Source: Halocaridina rubra
Taxonomy: Eukaryota > Arthropoda > Malacostraca > Decapoda > Atyidae
Assembly: GCA_037179515.1 (NCBI GenBank)
Contig: JAXCGZ010007601.1
Span: 92,501 to 156,500 of the forward strand
Direction of reading: 5' to 3'
Length of the DNA: 64,000 nucleotides
Shown: positions 59,917 to 64,000 of the stretch, one piece after another
How positions within the stretch are numbered: position 1 is the first letter of the stretch
Layout of the letters: each line of letters starts with the position of its first letter
Translations under genes and position numbers: made by a program
The notes under the pieces: model-generated
What the model saw: only the letters and a program-made list of their open reading frames with translations
The model's database searches: none
What the model was told of the DNA's origin: nothing

Positions 59917-61001
59917 TAACAAATCGGTTACTCATATTCCAAATCTAGCCTCTCATACAGCCTCACCACTCCACCGCCCTCTCTCTCGTTCAAACTCCTG
60001 TATGCTATCTTGCTCCCGCTGACTTTCATTCCAATCCAGTATAATTTTCTCATCATTATCATTTAACTTTTGTTTTTCCTTAATTCGTACGTGACCATTG
60101 AAATTACCTATAATTATCAAATTTTCTTGATTAAGTTGTGCAATAACCTCTTCTATTTTTTTATATTTAAAAGAATATTCCTTTCTTTATTTTCCCTACC
60201 CTCCACAAAAAAAAAAAAAAATAAACCAAAACAATGATAAAAAAAAATAGCAGCAAATTTCTCCACTAATAAATCAAACATCTTTCGTTTTACTTTTACA
60301 CTTTTGTAAATTAAATTTGCTGCTTTTCCTATATACACACATTTTACATTCACCTTATTGTGTCATTTTTATATATCTCTCATACTCTCAATGACCATAA
60401 TATTTTCACTTATTTTTTTTTTTTACTATTCTTATCTTCTCGTGTGTTTTTGACATGATCAAAATAGTATTTATATCGAACACTTCTTCTTAATCAGTCA
60501 TAGTACAATTAGTTAATACTTGTAACTCATTACTCTACACTACAGCACAAGTTGAATTACAGTTGATGAACGTGTGCTGTTCCTGCACATATTCAGAAGA
60601 AGAAAAAGACGTCAGGCCGCAGGCGACTCAGTCGAGGCACTTGAGTCTAACAGGTCGGAATACTGACCCAGTATTTCTCGGATTGATAGTTAATTGCGGC
60701 TTTTTCTTAGGTATTTCTTATATACTTTTTTTTTATCATAATGTCCGTGATATCAGTCTCAAATCAGCTGTTGTTGATATCGTGCTTGCAACAGTTTTTT
60801 TTTCTTTTAAGATTGTTATACAGTTGTACGACTTTCACACCCCGAACATGTTAGTTTGTTCAATTTAATGTACATAAAATAAGATATTTTTTCGTGCTCT
60901 TACAAAACATCGCCAATTCGCACTTTCGGAGATGACAAATTTTCTATAATTTTCTCAAGTCTCTTCGGAGAGATCCTCATACTGTGGTCTTTCATTTTAA
61001 A
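59917..61001. other. Unassigned, with one hydrophobic ORF
   Basis: An ATG near 60563 opens a 101-residue frame (MNVCCSCTYSEEEKDV) with two hydrophobic segments (GLIVNCGFFLGISYILFFY and AVVDIVLATVFFSFKIVI). No family is recognised and no splice or promoter context supports it, so coding status is doubtful. Confidence 0.3.
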
Positions 61002-61045
61002 TGCAATTACCTTATTGTGCTTATGGGAAAGAGCTCTGTGCTCAT
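61002..61045 (-). mobile_element. CR1A-like 3' end fragment
   Basis: On the minus strand: GAGCTCTTTCCCATAAGCAC then AATAAGGTAATTG, matching the CR1A hairpin arm and tail of the older subfamily. Confidence 0.6.
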
Positions 61046-61129
61046 TTGTAAGTACGTATGAGTACTGATAACTAACCAATGACGATGAAATAAGGATGGT
61101 GTTAAGTTTGTGTATTAATCAGTGGGGAT

Positions 61130-61225
61130 ACTGAGCATGCGCCAACTGTATTTTCTGTACATCATTAACCAGTTTTGCTTAGTGTGTGACGGTTCTCCAA
61201 CAACAGAAGATATCGGTCCCAATTG
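61130..61225 (+). promoter_or_regulatory. Candidate promoter/noncoding exon
   Basis: Contains GAGCATGCGCC (an NRF1-like GCATGCGC core) and, 80 bp on, a strong splice donor (CCCAATT then GTAAGTAAGG). No coding exon is recognised. Confidence 0.2.
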
Positions 61226-61887
61226 TAAGTAAGGTTTATTGAATTACTTTAATGGTAGTTAGTCATTGAGTTGAAATTATATTTTTCCCATGGTTTTTGA
61301 TGTTTTGGACGATTCTGACCTTGAAAACTGTCGTAAATTACGCTTTAGATTAGGTTAAATTAGGACAGAATACAAAGCACATTCAATCGAAACACGTTAA
61401 AAACCACAGAGAAAATGCTATTTTCTCCTCCAAAGGCTCCAAAATGAGACGGATCAAATTGTGAAAATCTAACGAAGCAAAACCCTACCTTGGATTAAAA
61501 AGGCTGAGCGCTCTTCTGGATGAGAGGATGTTTATTTTTACTTAAAACATAGGGGTTGAAGTCATGAAATGTAAATGACGAAAGTAAGGGTATAAGGTAA
61601 CAACGGTTAAAAATCATCTTATGCACCCTTCCTTACTTCACTTTATAACTCGTCTAAATTTGAGTTAGGATAGGTTAGTTAAGATATCCTAGTTATTTTG
61701 GTTAGGTTAGATTTGTTAAGGTTTGGTTACTCAGTATATTATCATAAAGGTCAAGAGTCGCCCACAGCTGCCCACCAGTAGTTTAGTACCCCCCCAAATA
61801 GAAAACCAGGGGCTCTTAAAACGAATCTTTACTGCAACTCGGTGTGTTTAAGGTTTATATTTACGTGACTATCTATTGATAAGACTT
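61226..61887. other. Unassigned sequence
   Basis: AT-rich, with several TTAGGTTAG-like strings near 61670-61730. No gene seen. Confidence 0.5.
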
Positions 61888-62768
61888 TGAGTATAATGCT
61901 AATCTGATTAATGTATGGGATGTAGTGAAAGAGGGAGAGGAAAAAGAATGGGGTTGTTGAAAGGAGGAAGTTATGAAATCTGCAGAGGCAGTGTTTGGAA
62001 GGGGTCTAAAAGGTGGAAGTAAAAGGAAAGGTAGTGAAAGGTGAAATGAGCAGGGTGAGTGCAGTAGTGCTTGAGAAGAAACTGGGATTTGAGGTGTGGT
62101 TGCAGGTAGGTAATGTAGAGACATATGAAAGGTTTTGTGCAAAGACTAGGTTAGCAAAGCGCGTGGTGAGGAAGGCAGAGAAGCGGATGTAAGGTGGGGT
62201 AGAGTTTGTGTGAGAATTTTGAAAGGAATATAAAAAGGTTGTGGAGGGAAGTGAAAGAGTGAGGAAAGGGGAGTCTAGTAGGGAGGACAAGGTGAAAGGA
62301 GCAGATGGGCAATTCCTAGTAGATGAAATAAAGGTGAGAGAATGATGTGCTGAGTATTTCAGTGCAATTCTAAATGAGGGAAGGAAGTAAGTAAATGTCT
62401 AGGTGGGTTGAAAAGTGTAGCGAGAAATAGATATTTGGGAATAAATGCAAAAAGAAAGATAGCTATATGAAGGTGTGATTTTGCCGATAGCATTGTATGG
62501 AGCAGGGACATGGAATGCAAGAGAGGATGAAAGAAACATAGTAAATGTAATGGAGATGAAGTGTTATGATTGGTGTATTTAGAATAGAGTAAGAAAAGAG
62601 GATGTCAGGCAAAGAATGCTTGTTTAAAGTAAGCTGTCGGATAGGATAGATCAGAGAGTACTGTACTGGTTTGGACATATGGAAAAGATGAGTGATGAAC
62701 GAATAGCATAAAAAGTGTGGAGCGCAGCAGTGATTGGAGTTAGGCTATGAGGAAGACCTAGAAGGAAG
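61888..62768 (+). pseudogene. RTE2 fragment, linker to C-terminus (plus)
   Basis: Plus strand: NVWDVVKE, GSKRKGSE, a linker with many frameshifts (KRLWREVKE), ending at the AILNEGRK region. It then jumps near 62390 to the C-terminal part (ARNRYLGINAKRKI, ALYGAGTWNAREDE, DRIDQRVLYWFGHMEKMSDE). The whole RT core is deleted. It ends at 62768 in GRPRR-like sequence. Confidence 0.75.
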
Positions 62769-63790
62769 CAACCCCATTCCTCTTCCACTCCCTCCTGCAC
62801 TTTCTCTTTCATTACATTCCACACATTCCTCAGACTAGCCTTATACTCAGTCATTCTCTTTCTTATTCAATTCACTAACTTTTTGCACATCTCTTCCTCT
62901 CTCGCTTCTCATCTTTGTTCACTTTTCATGCACTCTCACTCTACTTCCCACTAAATAATGGTCAGATATTCCACCACTAGCTCCTTTCAGTACATTCACC
63001 TCCAATGCTCTTCCAATCACCCTCTTGTCCACTACAACATTATCCATAAATGCTTTGTCGAATACTCAACCATTAGCTATTTTGACCCAAGTATACTTGT
63101 GCACATCCTTCTCTTTAAATACAGTATTAGCAATCTACATCTCTCTCTCTCAGTACACATTTATATAACTTGATCTCCACTCTCATTCCTACCAGGTACT
63201 CCATACTTTCCAATTACATCATCCACTGGCTCATTCCCTACTCTAGCATTTAAATCTCCCATCAACACCACATTCACATTCTTTCCCAAGTCTTTCACAC
63301 ACTCGTTGAATTTCATACAAAATTCTTCTCTTCCTTCCTCACATCTCTCACCGCCAGGACCACATGCACTTACAAATGCCCAAACCTTGTATCTCAGTCT
63401 TGTTTTAGCCTCTGTAATTCGAGATACCTCCTTCCACTCCACCACACATTTATCTCTTCACTTAACAACAGAGCCCCTCCCTCTCAACTCCTGACACCCT
63501 ACTTACCACACTCCCAAATGTCACCTCACCATTCCCTTTTATCTTTTGCTCAGTGCAAGTACATCCATCTTTTTCTCCACCAATTTACTCCCTATTACTT
63601 TCACTTACACCACAACCACGCACATTCAGAGACCCAATTACAAGGGTTCTGGCTGGATCTTTCCTGCCAGTATACCACTCGTAGGATGATGAATACAGAG
63701 GAGGGAATTTCCAGTCCCCCCGCTCCACCCCATTTAGTCGACTTTTACGACACCCAAGGGTACACAGAGGAGGTACTGTATTCTAATCTT
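62769..63790 (-). pseudogene. RTE2 fragment, leader to linker (minus)
   Basis: Minus strand: leader with GTCGTAAAAGTCGAC (63737-63751), GSLNVRGCGVSE-like start, AFVSACGPGGERCEEGREEF, VVLMGDLNARVGNE, KYGVPGRNESG, then LRNVWNVMKEKVQEGVEEEW at its end (62769-62854). The last 60-70 bp repeat the start of the oppositely oriented fragment at 61888. Together the two form an RTE2 copy whose 3' part is inverted. Confidence 0.8.
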
Positions 63791-64000
63791 CCCTCGTCGG
63801 TTCTACCCCATTCCTTTTTATTTTTTTATTTTTTAATTTTCTTTTTAGCCTTAATTTTTTTTTTTGGTACTGTATTTTTATCCATTTTGCAGATTATGAA
63901 GTCAGTTGTAGTAGCAGTTTACATTCACCTATCAAAGATAAAAAGATATAAAGGGGGCTGCAGAAATGATCAAAATGCAAACCTGATTCATATTTAAGAA
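63791..64000. other. Unassigned sequence
   Basis: T-rich, with no recognisable gene; an open frame enters from the leader of the adjacent RTE2 and has no coding support. Confidence 0.5.

Overview
The window looks like transposon-dense intergenic DNA from an animal, most likely an arthropod and possibly a decapod crustacean. That is an inference from the non-LTR retrotransposon families present and from the very high density of (TA)n, (GA)n, (CA)n and (AAT)n microsatellites. No bacterial or organellar genes are seen. No complete host protein gene can be supported. Two candidate host promoter/first-exon regions are weak (minus strand about 14629-15110, plus strand about 61130-61225).

Layout. 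1-1743: a CR1-type reverse-transcriptase fragment, then a tandem array of about 275-bp units with a tRNA-like head, one of them inverted. 1744-19780: unique AT-rich DNA with microsatellites, a damaged RTE element (copy A, 3269-6159), two foldback elements (2901-3055, 10255-10479) and tRNA-derived SINEs (15145-15336, 16194-16355). 16960-25485: stacked copies of one CR1-type family (called CR1A here), including an almost intact copy with ORF1 and ORF2 (19781-23774). 25486-37905: a three-level nest. A second CR1/Jockey-group element (element D) was hit by a SINE and by a full-length RTE (copy B, 29534-35064), and copy B was in turn hit by a CR1A copy (32307-34470). An RTE2 copy follows on the minus strand. 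37915-42352: more CR1A copies, a SINE and long (AT)n tracts. 42357-48990: an RTE1 copy on the minus strand (copy C) split by a 4.4-kb DNA transposon with about 580-bp terminal inverted repeats (element F, 43976-48352). 48991-58779: a remnant RT C-terminus, a CR1A copy split by an RTE3 element with a 13-bp target duplication, and two more CR1A copies. 58780-64000: mostly unassigned sequence and a rearranged RTE2 copy.

How the parts act together. The retroelements encode an AP-type endonuclease plus reverse transcriptase and would move by target-primed reverse transcription. CR1A ends in a short hairpin followed by copies of AATTAGGTAATCAC, and its junctions repeatedly fall at CAC or in (CA)n. 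The SINEs depend on partner LINEs that cannot be identified here. Element F is the best candidate for something poorly described: its transposase has N-terminal Cys/His motifs, its 5' leader looks spliced, and each long terminal repeat is built from four degenerate units of about 130-150 bp. Nearly all coding copies carry stops, frameshifts or deletions, so the window is largely a record of nested insertions.
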